A DNA stretch of 64,000 nt from Paraurantiacibacter namhicola. Lineage in GTDB: Bacteria; Pseudomonadota; Alphaproteobacteria; Sphingomonadales; Sphingomonadaceae. Position 1 is the first letter of the stretch; every line of letters begins with the position of its first letter. Made by a program: the position numbers and the translations under genes. The notes below the pieces were generated by a model, which was not told the DNA's origin, made no database searches, and saw nothing but the letters and a program-made list of their open reading frames with translations. Below are positions 50,471 to 58,979 of the stretch, in pieces. Location of the stretch: assembly GCF_001687545.1 (NCBI RefSeq), contig NZ_CP016545.1:372001-436000 (forward strand). Reading direction: 5' to 3'.

Positions 50471-51310
50471 TTACAGCACCGCGTCGAGAGCCATGATGAG
50501 CCCGCCGCCGCGCTCGGGCGGTTCGCGGAATTCGATCCGCACCGGGCCACGCAGGGTGTCCACCATCTCGGCGGGGATTCCGAAGACGGCCTGGCGCTTG
50601 GTAATTTCGGGATAGACGCCCAGTCCGCGGGCGGCGAACACAGGGTCGTCCACGCCCGGCTTGCTGACCACCAGGTCGCCATATAGCGAGGCACTTCCCT
50701 CACGCGCGATATCGATCGCGAAGGCAGGATTCCCGTCGATGGTCGTAAGCCGCGCATTGTCGAGCGAGCCGGTCACTTCCAGCTGCCCCTTGCGGATGAT
50801 GATCGGCATGGTGATGCCGTAGATCGGGATCAGGTTGATGCTGATGCCCCCGCCAGCCGGCGCAGCCTCGGTGACTTCCTGCGCCTTCGGGATGGCATTG
50901 AAGGACATGTGCACGCGGTATTCGCCGTCGGGCAGGTCCGCGCTGGGCCGCGCGCTGACGCGGATGGCCTGCGGCTGGTTGGGCGGCAGGACGACGCGGC
51001 GCGGGGCATAGCGGACCATGTCGCGGCTGGAGATCTCAAGCGCATTCTCTGCGCCCTCCTCCACTTCCACCAGCGATCCGTCCGGCATCATCCGGCGCAG
51101 TTCCAGCGTCACACGGTACGTCGCGTCTTCCGATCCGATATTGGACAGGATGATCTCGCCGCCGTTGCGGCCATCGAGCACGAGGCGCGTGGGCGCGATC
51201 AGCAAGTCGCCCTGCGCGGCAGCGGACGGTGCAAGGGCGAAGGAGCTTATGAGCGTTGCAGCGGCCAGCGCGGCCTTCCTGAAGGGTACCGGGAATACGG
51301 TGCGAAACAT
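50471..51310 (-). CDS. PapD-like periplasmic pilus/surface-protein chaperone
   Basis: 279 residues. Signal peptide (AALAAATLISSFALAPSAAAQ), then two Ig-like domains. LLIAPTRLVLDGRNGGEIIL is the family N-terminus, DMVRYAPRRVVLPPNQPQAIRV is the G1/F1-type strand with the conserved proline region, and YRVHMSFNAIP followed by ISINLIPIYGITMPIIIRKG continues into domain 2. It is longer than classic PapD (about 220 mature residues). It should hold secreted subunits by donor-strand complementation and hand them to the usher. Lies between the subunit and usher genes on the same strand, 209 bp after the subunit gene, with a hairpin terminator in the gap. Confidence 0.82.
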   Translation of the reverse strand: MFRTVFPVPFRKAALAAATLISSFALAPSAAAQGDLLIAPTRLVLDGRNGGEIILSNIGSEDATYRVTLELRRMMPDGSLVEVEEGAENALEISSRDMVRYAPRRVVLPPNQPQAIRVSARPSADLPDGEYRVHMSFNAIPKAQEVTEAAPAGGGISINLIPIYGITMPIIIRKGQLEVTGSLDNARLTTIDGNPAFAIDIAREGSASLYGDLVVSKPGVDDPVFAARGLGVYPEITKRQAVFGIPAEMVDTLRGPVRIEFREPPERGGGLIMALDAVL

Positions 51311-51446
51311 GTGCGATCCTCTTCTTCGAAAACTCGCCCGCAGCCATTTCGTGCAGCGGGGGTGCCTGTCCGGGCTACGCCAACAGGGTTAATTCCGCGT
51401 AAAGCATGGAAGGGCGCGGCTTACGGGATGGCGCGGAGGCGCAAGC

Positions 51447-51480
51447 AAAGGGCCGCCCCCGGTTTCCCGGAGGCGGCCCC
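51447..51480 (-). terminator. Terminator or attenuator between subunit and chaperone genes
   Basis: On the minus strand GGGCCGCC (51472-51479 complement) pairs with GGCGGCCC (51450-51457 complement) around an inner CCGG/CCGG stem, followed by TTT. It lies 40 bp after the DUF4402 stop and well before the chaperone. Partial read-through would make much more subunit than chaperone and usher. The rest of the gap 51311-51519 shows nothing else recognisable. Confidence 0.75.
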
Positions 51481-51519
51481 TCATGCTTTTCTGGCGTGCG
51501 CCGCTACGGGCGCATCGGC

Positions 51520-52062
51520 TCAGTTGTAAGCGACGTTCACCGTAACGGTGCCGCTGTAAGTGCCTTCGGCCTGGTTCGGGCCAACAGTCAGCGTGCCGCC
51601 GACCGTGAAGTCCTGCGTGCCGCCGGCGGGCAGCGTTGCAGCGTTGCCGGTCAGGCTGGTGGTGAAGTCCTTCACCGTCATCGTGCCGTCGGTGCCGGCC
51701 GGCGGAGCGGCGTGGCTGAGCGTTTCGGTTGCGTTCTGGAACGTCACCTGCACGCTGCGGCCGGCGAGGCCAGCGATCGTGAAGGTCGGCGTTGCCAGCG
51801 TGCCGCCACAGATCAGCGTGGCGGGGCAGGTGCTGCCACGGGTGCCGTCTGCATTGACAATCACGTCCACGTCAGCGGTCAGGCCGCCGTCGGCAACCGT
51901 GCCGAAGTTCAGGACGTTGTCGGTGGCGTCGACCGTCACGGACAGTGCGGACAGCACTTCAGCGCGCACGTCGGCGGAAGCCTGCGTGGCGGCCTGGGCC
52001 TGGCCAGCAACGGCCAGGGAGACGAGTGCAGCACCGGTTGCGGCAATCTTCGTGAATTTCAT
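51520..52062 (-). CDS. DUF4402 surface/pilin-like subunit
   Basis: 180 residues. Signal peptide (MKFTKIAATGAALVSLAVAG then QAQA, cleaved near residue 24) followed by a beta-rich domain with low charge and many Thr, Ala, Gly and Val. The C-terminal GGTLTVGPNQAEGTYSGTVT then VNVAYN is the recurrent DUF4402 ending, and FNFGTV-like NVLNFGTVADGG near the start is also typical. A single pair of cysteines (GSTCPATLICGG) probably forms a disulfide. DUF4402 proteins are thought to be pilin-like or secreted matrix subunits assembled by chaperone/usher machinery. It is the first gene of the operon and has a 194-bp upstream region with an A/T-rich stretch. Confidence 0.85.
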   Translation of the reverse strand: MKFTKIAATGAALVSLAVAGQAQAATQASADVRAEVLSALSVTVDATDNVLNFGTVADGGLTADVDVIVNADGTRGSTCPATLICGGTLATPTFTIAGLAGRSVQVTFQNATETLSHAAPPAGTDGTMTVKDFTTSLTGNAATLPAGGTQDFTVGGTLTVGPNQAEGTYSGTVTVNVAYN

Positions 52063-52256
52063 AACTTAGGTCCCTTTCAAACTTGAACTGCCCAACGCCA
52101 GAAGGCTGCAAGGGCACCCGGCAGGAAGCCAATCGGCCTCCAACGCGATGTCTGAAATAGCGACCCGGCGTTCAGGCTTGGTCAGCAAGCGTGGTTAACA
52201 CCTAGGTCTTTTTCCTTAAGGTTTTAACCAGCAGGTGGGAACTTATCGTAATAATT

Positions 52257-53267
52257 TCAGATGCTTGCGCCTGTCAGACGCTGGCAGATCAGGTCCAGCT
52301 GGTCCAGGGTACGATACTTTATCGTTACCGCTCCACTGCGCGGATCGGCGTCCGTAGCGATCTTTACCGACAGGCCGAGAATCTCTTCCAGGTGATTCTC
52401 TACCGCTGCGATGTCCGCATCCTCTGCGCCCCCGCGTGGCTGGCGAGCGGTCTTGCGCCCCTCCCCGCCGGAAGCACCCTCGCGGCCCTTGCGCGCCAGC
52501 TTCTCGACATCGCGCACGGAAAGCTTCCTGCGCACGGCTTCATCGGCCAGCGCGGTCGCATCGTCATGGCCGATCAGGGCGCGTGCATGGCCCATGTCCA
52601 GCCGCCCGGCCTCGACATGATCGAGCACGGCGTCCGGCAGGGCGAGCAGGCGCTGGAGATTCGCCACGTGGCTGCGCGACTTGTCGACCAGCTTGGCAAT
52701 CTCCGCCTGGGTCATACCTTCCTGCTCGGACAGGCGATGATAGGCGCGCGCCTCCTCGACCGGGTTCAGGTCTTCGCGCTGGACGTTCTCGATCAGGGCG
52801 AGCGCCATGACCTCCTGTTCGTCCAGCTCGCGCACGATGGCGGGTATCTCGTGCAGCCGCGCCTTCTGCGCCGCGCGCCAGCGACGCTCACCCGCGACGA
52901 GCTGGTAGCGGCCGCCGGCGAGCGGGCGGACGATCACGGGCTGGATGACGCCGCGCGATTCGATGGATGCAGCCAGTTCTGCCAGCGCACCGTCGTCAAA
53001 ATGGCGGCGCGGCTGCTCCGGATGCGGCTCGATCGCGGCAATGGCCAGCATATTGGCAGAAGAAGGCGCGGCGTTTTGCGAAGATTGTCCTGAACTTCCA
53101 GCGCCTTGGGCCGAATTCGTGCCCTGCGCCGGAGCCCTGCCGGAGGACCGCACCAGCGGTTCCTCCCGGCGGGCCTCGCCCATCAATGCGCCCAGTCCCT
53201 TGCCCAGCTTTCGCTTCGGCGGAGTTGCTGCCTTCGCTGGCGTGCCGGTGGTCGTCTTCGCGCTCAT
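52257..53267 (-). CDS. parB: Chromosome partitioning protein ParB
   Basis: 336 residues. A basic, Ser/Gly-rich N-terminus (RKLGKGLGALMGEA is the ParA-stimulating box) precedes the CTP-binding domain, with GGRYQLVAGERRWRAAQKA, the helix-turn-helix (ALIENVQREDLNPVEEARAY; MTQAEIAKLVDKSRSHVANL) and a C-terminal dimerisation domain (HLEEILGLSVKI). It binds parS palindromes and spreads as a CTP-dependent clamp. The ATG overlaps the parA stop (ATGA). Three strong parS copies lie 0.8-3.3 kb upstream. ParB is followed by the DUF4402 operon rather than the usual downstream housekeeping genes. Confidence 0.97.
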   Translation of the reverse strand: MSAKTTTGTPAKAATPPKRKLGKGLGALMGEARREEPLVRSSGRAPAQGTNSAQGAGSSGQSSQNAAPSSANMLAIAAIEPHPEQPRRHFDDGALAELAASIESRGVIQPVIVRPLAGGRYQLVAGERRWRAAQKARLHEIPAIVRELDEQEVMALALIENVQREDLNPVEEARAYHRLSEQEGMTQAEIAKLVDKSRSHVANLQRLLALPDAVLDHVEAGRLDMGHARALIGHDDATALADEAVRRKLSVRDVEKLARKGREGASGGEGRKTARQPRGGAEDADIAAVENHLEEILGLSVKIATDADPRSGAVTIKYRTLDQLDLICQRLTGASI

Positions 53268-54040
53268 GCTGCGATCCTTTCCTTGGGCAGGCGCCCGATC
53301 AATTCGCGGGCCAGCGCCATATAGGCCCGGCTACCGGGGCATTTGTGATCGTAAATCAGCGCCGGGAGGCCATGGCTGGGAGCCTCTGACAGGCGCACAT
53401 TGCGCGGGATCACGGCCTCGAACACCAGATTGCCCAGGCATTCGCGAACGTCGTCCGCCACTTGGTCGGTCAGGCGATTGCGGCGATCAAACATCGTCAG
53501 GGCCACACCGACGATGCCCAGGTCCGGATTGAACCGATCCTGCACCTGTTCGACGGTCTGGAGCAGCTGGCTTAGCCCCTCCAGCGCAAAGAATTCGCAC
53601 TGCAGCGGCACAAGCAGTGTATCGGCGGCAGCCAGCGCGTTCAGGGTCAGCAGGCCGAGCGATGGCGGGCAGTCGATGAAGCAGATCTCGTGCGTATCAT
53701 CGCCCCGCAATGCCGCCTTCAGCCGCCCGGCACGGTCTTCGCGTGCAACCAGCTCGATCTCCGCGCCGCTGAGATCAACGGTCGCCGGGACGACATCGAG
53801 ACCGGGAATACCGGAGGGAACCGCACATTCCTGCAGCGAAGCGCCTTCGACCAGCACGTCATAGCTGCTCATCTCACGGTGGGCCGCATCGATTCCCAGG
53901 CCTGTGGAGGCATTCCCCTGCGGATCGAGGTCGATCAGCATGGTCTTCCAGCCGGTTGCGGCCATGGCGGTGGCGATATTGATGGCAGTCGTCGTCTTGC
54001 CGACGCCACCCTTCTGGTTCGCTATCGCAACGGTGATCAT
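53264..54040 (-). CDS. parA: Chromosome partitioning ATPase ParA
   Basis: 258 residues. Deviant Walker A KGGVGKTTTAINIA near the N-terminus ([17 protein letters not shown]), Walker A-prime DLDPQGNAST, and Walker B FIDCPPSLGLLTLNAL. The sandwich-dimer ATPase drives segregation of ParB-parS complexes. ATGA overlaps at both ends, with rsmG upstream and parB downstream, so expression is tightly coupled. Full length and canonical. Confidence 0.98.
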   Translation of the reverse strand: MITVAIANQKGGVGKTTTAINIATAMAATGWKTMLIDLDPQGNASTGLGIDAAHREMSSYDVLVEGASLQECAVPSGIPGLDVVPATVDLSGAEIELVAREDRAGRLKAALRGDDTHEICFIDCPPSLGLLTLNALAAADTLLVPLQCEFFALEGLSQLLQTVEQVQDRFNPDLGIVGVALTMFDRRNRLTDQVADDVRECLGNLVFEAVIPRNVRLSEAPSHGLPALIYDHKCPGSRAYMALARELIGRLPKERIAA

Positions 54041-54663
54041 AAACCTGCCGGCCTCCCCTTCCCTACCAAGATTCCCGCATCTGCATCGGTCAGCGATTGT
54101 TCCACGTGGAACATTGCGCGGCGATTCGCTGGCAGTGCTTCCATTTCTTGCGCTGCCGATCGCCCTTTCGGCAACAGCCAGGCGGTCGAGCGTGTGGAAA
54201 AGCGCGCGGATAACTCCAGCAGCTTGGGCAGCGGAGCGAAGGCGCGTGCGCAGATTACGTCCACCGGAAAGCTATCCACAAGTTCGAGCCGACTTCCGTG
54301 AACCGCGCACGATTTCAGGCCAAGCCGGGCCGCAACGTCTGCAAGCCACTCGAAACGCTTGCGGCGCGATTCGACCAAATGTGTGGTCCAGTCCGGCCTC
54401 GCAATGGCGAGGGCCATGCCGGGGAAGCCTGCACCCGTTCCCAGATCGAGCAGCGTCGATGTTTCACGTGGAACATGCTCGAGCAGCTGCAAGCTATCGG
54501 CGATATGGCGCTGCCACATGTGTTCGAGCGTGGCCTTTGCGATGAGGTTCTGCCGCTCGTTCTCCTCAGCGACGATTGCCGCGAAAGCCGCGAGGCGCTC
54601 CATGGCCTCCTCATCGACCAGTCCCGCGCAATAGGCCCGGGCTGCCGATTCACCTGCGATCAT
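54037..54663 (-). CDS. rsmG: 16S rRNA (guanine-527-N7)-methyltransferase RsmG
   Basis: 208 residues. SAM-binding motif [20 protein letters not shown], followed by [20 protein letters not shown] and [18 protein letters not shown], which are the RsmG (GidB) signatures. It methylates G527 of 16S rRNA, a site linked to streptomycin sensitivity. Overlaps mnmG upstream and parA downstream by ATGA. Its coding sequence holds two parS sites, which constrain codons at MFHVEQ and HVPRETST. Confidence 0.97.
   Translation of the reverse strand: MIAGESAARAYCAGLVDEEAMERLAAFAAIVAEENERQNLIAKATLEHMWQRHIADSLQLLEHVPRETSTLLDLGTGAGFPGMALAIARPDWTTHLVESRRKRFEWLADVAARLGLKSCAVHGSRLELVDSFPVDVICARAFAPLPKLLELSARFSTRSTAWLLPKGRSAAQEMEALPANRRAMFHVEQSLTDADAGILVGKGRPAGL
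54098..54113. promoter_or_regulatory. parS site 1 (inside rsmG)
   Basis: TGTTCCACGTGGAACA is a perfect 16-bp palindrome identical to the form used by Caulobacter parS. It lies 58 bp upstream of the parA start, within the 3' coding part of rsmG. Confidence 0.95.
54460..54475. promoter_or_regulatory. parS site 2 (inside rsmG)
   Basis: TGTTTCACGTGGAACA differs from the palindromic consensus by one base. It is 347 bp from site 1, also inside rsmG. Confidence 0.92.
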
Positions 54664-56519
54664 GCGGCTTTCTCCTGTTCGCGTCGCCGCGCTTTTACCA
54701 ACACAGCAGCAAGCGCCGCCGGCGTGATGCCGCGCACGCGCTGTGCGTCTGCCAGTGTTGCCGGCCTTGACGCGGCCAGACGTTCCACCATCTCATTCGA
54801 GAGCCCCGGGACGGAGGCGTATGGGAAGTCCGGGCCAAGACGGACGCGCATGCTGGCCTGCAGTTCGGCGATTTCGCGATCCTGCCGCTCCAGATAGGGG
54901 CGGTAAGCCGCGTCCTCTGCCAGTTCCTCGGCAAGCGCGCCCGTCAACGAAATGCCATCCGGCGCATGAGCGCCAAAATCTGTGAGCGCGACCTGGTCGA
55001 ACTGCAGCCACTCCGCAATCGCCCGCGTCCCGGCATCGCGCTTCACGTGAAGCCCGGCATCCGCCAATTCGGTTGCAGGGACCGGCTGCGCCAGGAACTC
55101 CTCCAGCTCCGCCCGGTCCTGCATCCGGGCACGGTACCAGTCGGCACGCTCCGGACCCACGCAGCCGCAATCGATCCCCAAGCCCGTCAGGCGTGTTGTC
55201 GCATTGTTGGCGCGCAGCCGCAGCCGGTACTCGGCGCGCGAGGTTAGCATACGGTACGGCTCACTGACCCCGTGCAAGGTCAGGTCATCGACCATGACAG
55301 CGATGTAGGAATTGGCACGATCAAGTGAGGCAGGCGCCTTACCGGTGACCGCGGCGGCAGCATGCATACCGGCGACAAGGCCCTGTGCGGCTGCCTCCTC
55401 ATAGCCAGTCGTGCCGTTGATCTGCCCTGCGCAATAAAGGCCGGGGATCGCCTGCACCTGCAGTCCGCTGTCGAGGCAGCGCGGATCGATATGGTCATAT
55501 TCCACGGCATAGCCGGGGACCGCCATCTCCACTGCATGCAGGCCGTCCATGGTGCGCAGCATGCCCAGCTGCACATCCACTGGCAGCGAAGTGCTGATCC
55601 CATTGGGATAGACCAGCGGCGTGTCCAGCCCCTCCGGCTCAAGGAACACTTGGTGTCCGTCGCGGTCGCCGAAGCGATGGATCTTGTCCTCGATCGACGG
55701 GCAATAGCGCGGGCCGGCCGCGTCGATCGCGCCGCTGAACAGAGGCGAACGGTCGAGGTTCGCGCGAATGATGTCGTGGCTGCGGGCATTGGTGCGCGTA
55801 ATGGCGCAGAATACCTGCGGGTTTGTGCGCGAGCGCGACATGGCGGACATGGTCCAGGAATCGCTGTCGGACGGTTGCTCCTCCAGCGCCGCCCAGTCGA
55901 TCGTGCGCCCGTCGAGCCTCGGCGGCGTGCCGGTCTTGAGGCGCGCCATTGGAAGCTGCGCTTCCCGCATCTGTTCGGCCAGTCGGTGGGCTGCGTTTTC
56001 GCCGATACGCCCGCCTTCCAGGCGCTCCTCGCCGCGGAACAAGCGTCCGCCAAGGAAGGTCCCGGTGCAGAGGATCACCGCTTTCGCAGCAATCTTGCTT
56101 CCATCGGCCAGCATGACGCCGCGGGCTGATCCACCCTCCATTATGAGCGATGCGACCTCGCCCGCAATCTCGGTCAGACCATCCTGCGCTGCGATCATGT
56201 CCTGTATGGAGCGAAGGAACAGCGAACGGTCCGCCTGCACGCGCGGGCCCCAGACGGCACTACCCTTCGACTTGTTGAGCATGCGGTAGTGGATTGCCGC
56301 CGCATCGGCTGCGCGCCCGATCAGGCCGTCGAGGGCATCCACCTCGCGCACCAGATGGCCCTTGCCAAGGCCGCCAATTGCCGGGTTGCAGCTCATCGCG
56401 CCGGTTCGCGCAGGGTCGAATGTCACCAGCGCGGCGCGTGCGCCCATCCGGGCCGCAACCGCTGCCGCCTCGCAACCGGCATGGCCGCCGCCGACCACTA
56501 CGATATCGAATTCCTGCAT
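54660..56519 (-). CDS. mnmG: tRNA uridine-34 5-carboxymethylaminomethyl modification enzyme MnmG
   Basis: 619 residues. With MnmE it installs the cmnm5 group on U34 of certain tRNAs, using FAD and glycine. FAD-binding [20 protein letters not shown] at the N-terminus, [20 protein letters not shown] and the cysteine-containing [16 protein letters not shown] are family signatures; the C-terminal helical domain (about 450-619, IPAA-type end [16 protein letters not shown]) binds tRNA and MnmE. Start 56519 gives the family's N-terminus; GTG 56540 is possible. A weaker parS-like palindrome lies in its coding sequence at 55039. Confidence 0.96.
   Translation of the reverse strand: MQEFDIVVVGGGHAGCEAAAVAARMGARAALVTFDPARTGAMSCNPAIGGLGKGHLVREVDALDGLIGRAADAAAIHYRMLNKSKGSAVWGPRVQADRSLFLRSIQDMIAAQDGLTEIAGEVASLIMEGGSARGVMLADGSKIAAKAVILCTGTFLGGRLFRGEERLEGGRIGENAAHRLAEQMREAQLPMARLKTGTPPRLDGRTIDWAALEEQPSDSDSWTMSAMSRSRTNPQVFCAITRTNARSHDIIRANLDRSPLFSGAIDAAGPRYCPSIEDKIHRFGDRDGHQVFLEPEGLDTPLVYPNGISTSLPVDVQLGMLRTMDGLHAVEMAVPGYAVEYDHIDPRCLDSGLQVQAIPGLYCAGQINGTTGYEEAAAQGLVAGMHAAAAVTGKAPASLDRANSYIAVMVDDLTLHGVSEPYRMLTSRAEYRLRLRANNATTRLTGLGIDCGCVGPERADWYRARMQDRAELEEFLAQPVPATELADAGLHVKRDAGTRAIAEWLQFDQVALTDFGAHAPDGISLTGALAEELAEDAAYRPYLERQDREIAELQASMRVRLGPDFPYASVPGLSNEMVERLAASRPATLADAQRVRGITPAALAAVLVKARRREQEKAA
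55039..55054. promoter_or_regulatory. parS-like palindrome inside mnmG, weaker match
   Basis: CGCTTCACGTGAAGCC keeps the core TTCACGTGAA, and GCTTCACGTGAAGC is perfectly palindromic, but the outer TGT/ACA of parS are replaced. ParB may bind it weakly, or it may be a chance E-box-type palindrome. Confidence 0.4.
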
Positions 56520-56586
56520 TCCTGCCCGATAATGCCGCACTGCGCCCCGGTCAAAGCCTTAGGGATGGGCGGAACGGGTTGGGCGA

Positions 56587-56602
56587 TGTTTCACGTGAAA
56601 CA
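56587..56602. promoter_or_regulatory. parS site 3 (between mnmG and mnmE)
   Basis: TGTTTCACGTGAAACA is the universal parS consensus without mismatch. It begins immediately after the mnmE stop codon in the 83-bp mnmE-mnmG spacer. Confidence 0.97.
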
Positions 56603-57886
56603 CTACTTACCGATGCAGAACTTCCCGAAGATCGTATCCAGCACGTCTTCAACGCCGGAACGCCCCACCAGCGCATCGAAAGCCGCCCTTACCGAGCGCA
56701 GGTCCTCAGCGACGATCAGCAGGTCCCTGCGCGTCTCGCCAGCCCCGTCCAACGCGGCAAGAGCGTCCTGCAGCAAAGCCCTCTGCCTCTGGTTCAGCGC
56801 AGTGGCGCCGGGCTTCGGCAAGCGGGAGCGTGCCTCTGCGACCAGCGCCCGCTTGAGTTCTGGCATGCCCTCTCCGGTCACGGCCGAGATGCGATAATCG
56901 GATGAACGACCGGGCTGCCGGTCATCAAGGTCGCATTTCGACCGGACACGCCATGCGCCCTCCGGCTCCTCGCCCTCACCAAGCCACAGGACGAGGTCAG
57001 CCCGCGCGATCTCCTCGCCCGCTCTCCCGACGCCGATTGCCTCGACCTCGTCCGAGGTATCGTCGCGCAGGCCGGCCATATCGACGAAGGTGAAAGGCAC
57101 GCCGTCCAGGGCAACATTGCGCAGCAGCACATCGCGCGTGGTTCCAGCCGTCCGGGCGGCAATTGCAGCCTCTTCTTCCAGCAAAGCATTGAAAAGCGTG
57201 GATTTTCCGGCATTCGGCGGACCCGCCAACGCTACGCGGAAGCCTTCGCGGAGATGCTCGACAGTCGGTGTCGCCACCGCAGCCCGGACTTGCCCTGCAA
57301 GCACTCGCACCGCCTCGCCAAATCCCGCCGGAAGGTCGGACACATCGTCCTCGTCATCGAAGTCGAGCACGGCCTCCACCTGTGCAGACAGGCCGAGCAC
57401 ATCGTCCCGCCAGCCTTCGATCCGCCGCGAAAGCCCACCAGATGCCGAATCGAGCGCGACGCGCCGCTGCAACTCGGTTTCTGCAGCGAGCAGGTCAGCC
57501 AGCCCCTCGGCCTCGGCCAGGTCCATGCGGCCATTGGCAAAGGCGCGGCGGGTGAACTCGCCCGGCAGCGCGGGCCGCAGGCCATCCACCGCCTCCAGGG
57601 CGAGTGAGACGGCCGCAATGACCGCCCTGCCCCCATGCAGGTGCAGTTCGACCAGGTCCTCGCCCGTGGCCGTCTCGGGCCCGGGAAATACGACAACCAG
57701 CGCATGGTCGAGAACCCCGCCATCCGCCCCTCGCAAGGTTCGCAGGCCGGCCCGGCGCGCGTCAGGCGCTACGCAACCGAGGGCCGCCAACGCATCCAGC
57801 GCGCGCGGACCCGTGACGCGGATCACGGCAATGGCGGAAGGCGGCGCACCGCTCGAGAGCGCAAAGATCGTATCCGCGCCGGACAT
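56603..57886 (-). CDS. mnmE: tRNA modification GTPase MnmE
   Basis: 427 residues. N-terminal formyl-THF-binding domain (DTIFALSSGAPPSAIAVIRV, GEDLVELHLHGGRAVIAAV), then helical domain, and inserted G domain with GPPNAGKSTLFNAL (about 218-231), GTTRD switch and VDMAGLRD. The usual NKxD is RSKCD here. The C-terminus ends in FGKFCIGK, whose cysteine is the hallmark of the family. Works with MnmG, transcribed next (83 bp away across a parS site). The start MSGADTIF at 57886 is chosen over upstream in-frame codons that overlap the DUF6489 gene. Confidence 0.96.
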   Translation of the reverse strand: MSGADTIFALSSGAPPSAIAVIRVTGPRALDALAALGCVAPDARRAGLRTLRGADGGVLDHALVVVFPGPETATGEDLVELHLHGGRAVIAAVSLALEAVDGLRPALPGEFTRRAFANGRMDLAEAEGLADLLAAETELQRRVALDSASGGLSRRIEGWRDDVLGLSAQVEAVLDFDDEDDVSDLPAGFGEAVRVLAGQVRAAVATPTVEHLREGFRVALAGPPNAGKSTLFNALLEEEAAIAARTAGTTRDVLLRNVALDGVPFTFVDMAGLRDDTSDEVEAIGVGRAGEEIARADLVLWLGEGEEPEGAWRVRSKCDLDDRQPGRSSDYRISAVTGEGMPELKRALVAEARSRLPKPGATALNQRQRALLQDALAALDGAGETRRDLLIVAEDLRSVRAAFDALVGRSGVEDVLDTIFGKFCIGK

Positions 57887-57905
57887 CGCCCCGGTCCCGC
57901 GTGCC

Positions 57906-58184
57906 CTACTTCTTCTTGGAAGAAGAGGGGGAGGACGCGCCCTTGGACCCGGCCTGCGCCGCGCTGGATGCATTCTCCATGAAGTTCTGGAACATCTTCA
58001 GTCCCAGCTGGCCCATGGGCGCGAGCTGCTTGGCATAGGTTTCCAGCTGTTCGGTGTTGCTGGTACCCTTCATCGCGTTCGTGATGGTGTCGATATAGAC
58101 GCTGTTCGCCTTCTCCACATCGGGCAGGCCCATGAACTGGCGCGCTTCTTCGGGCGTACAGTCGATTTCGATATGCATTTTCAT
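57906..58184 (-). CDS. DUF6489 family small protein
   Basis: 92 residues. MKMHIEIDCTPEEARQFMGL at the N-terminus is the family hallmark: a beta strand with CTPEEAR, then PDVEKANSVYIDTITNAMKG, and a C-terminal helix (QLAPMGQLGLKMFQNFMEN) before a Ser/Lys-rich tail. Function unknown, with resemblance at the strand to ParB-like or ferredoxin-fold parts too weak to use. Lies 19 bp upstream of mnmE on the same strand, as in other Sphingomonads, and starts the mnmE-to-parB run. AAAGG is 9 nt upstream of the ATG. Confidence 0.85.
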   Translation of the reverse strand: MKMHIEIDCTPEEARQFMGLPDVEKANSVYIDTITNAMKGTSNTEQLETYAKQLAPMGQLGLKMFQNFMENASSAAQAGSKGASSPSSSKKK

Positions 58185-58258
58185 CACGGGCACCTTTCGC
58201 CTAGCTTGCTCGTATGTGGGAAGACAGTGACAGCATTCCCCGGAGCGAGGATACCCAT

Positions 58259-58969
58259 ATGAGCGAGAACATCCGCATTTCCACCCTCGAAACCACGGAC
58301 GGCGCCAGCGGCTCGTTCGGCGCCTACCTCGCAAAGCCACAGGAAACCCCCAAAGCGGCCATCGTGGTGATCCAGGAAATCTTCGGGGTGAATGCCGGGA
58401 TCCGCCGCAAATGCGACAAGTTGGCGGAAGCGGGATACCTCGCCATCGCGCCAGACCTGTTCCACCAGTTCGAGGACGGGATCGAGCTCGACCCCGACAT
58501 CCCGGACGAGATGGACAAGGCCATGGGCCTGTTCGGCAAGTTCGACCAGGACCAGGGCGTGCGCGACATCGCCGCCACCATCGCCCACGCCCGCAAGGCA
58601 ACCGGCGGCGGCAAGGTGGGCGCGGTCGGTTACTGCCTCGGCGGGCGGCTTGCCTACATGACCGCAGCACGCACGGACAGCGATGCCAGCGTCGGCTATT
58701 ATGCCGTGGGCGTGGACAACCTGCTGCGCGAGAAAGACGCCATCGCCAATCCGCTGATGCTGCACATCGCCGAAGAGGATGGCTTCGTGGACAAGGAAAC
58801 GCAGGCCGCCATGCATGAAGGCCTGGACGGTCACCCAAAGGTCACGCTGCACGATTACGAGGGCATGGACCACGGCTTTGCCACCGAGTTCGGCGATCGC
58901 CGGAGCGAGGAAGCGGCGCAAATCGCGGATGAACGCACCGCGCAGTTCTTCGCCCGGCACCTGGCCTGA
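58259..58969 (+). CDS. Dienelactone hydrolase family protein
   Basis: 236 residues. An alpha/beta hydrolase with the DLH triad Cys126 (VGYCLGGR), Asp174 (EEDGFVD) and His205 (GMDHGFA), and the Glu40 of QEIFGVN that tunes the cysteine. FLIGRF-type substrate data are lacking; classical DLH opens dienelactone in chlorocatechol degradation, but many members have other substrates, and no catechol genes are nearby. The start at 58259 has GAGGA 8 nt upstream; the ATG at 58214 lacks one. Followed by the FMN-binding glutamate synthase-like gene after 10 bp, so the two are probably cotranscribed. Confidence 0.92.
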   Translation: MSENIRISTLETTDGASGSFGAYLAKPQETPKAAIVVIQEIFGVNAGIRRKCDKLAEAGYLAIAPDLFHQFEDGIELDPDIPDEMDKAMGLFGKFDQDQGVRDIAATIAHARKATGGGKVGAVGYCLGGRLAYMTAARTDSDASVGYYAVGVDNLLREKDAIANPLMLHIAEEDGFVDKETQAAMHEGLDGHPKVTLHDYEGMDHGFATEFGDRRSEEAAQIADERTAQFFARHLA

Positions 58970-58979
58970 GCGCCGCTGG

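Noticed and set aside
52200-52256. TTAA-rich stretch upstream of the DUF4402 gene as CtrA sites
   Set aside because: The TTAA pairs are spaced 4 or about 16 bases, not the 7 bases of a CtrA box; only an A/T-rich promoter region can be claimed.
54272-54280. DnaA-box-like CTATCCACA inside rsmG
   Set aside because: A single near-match in coding sequence with no cluster of boxes; not evidence for an origin here.
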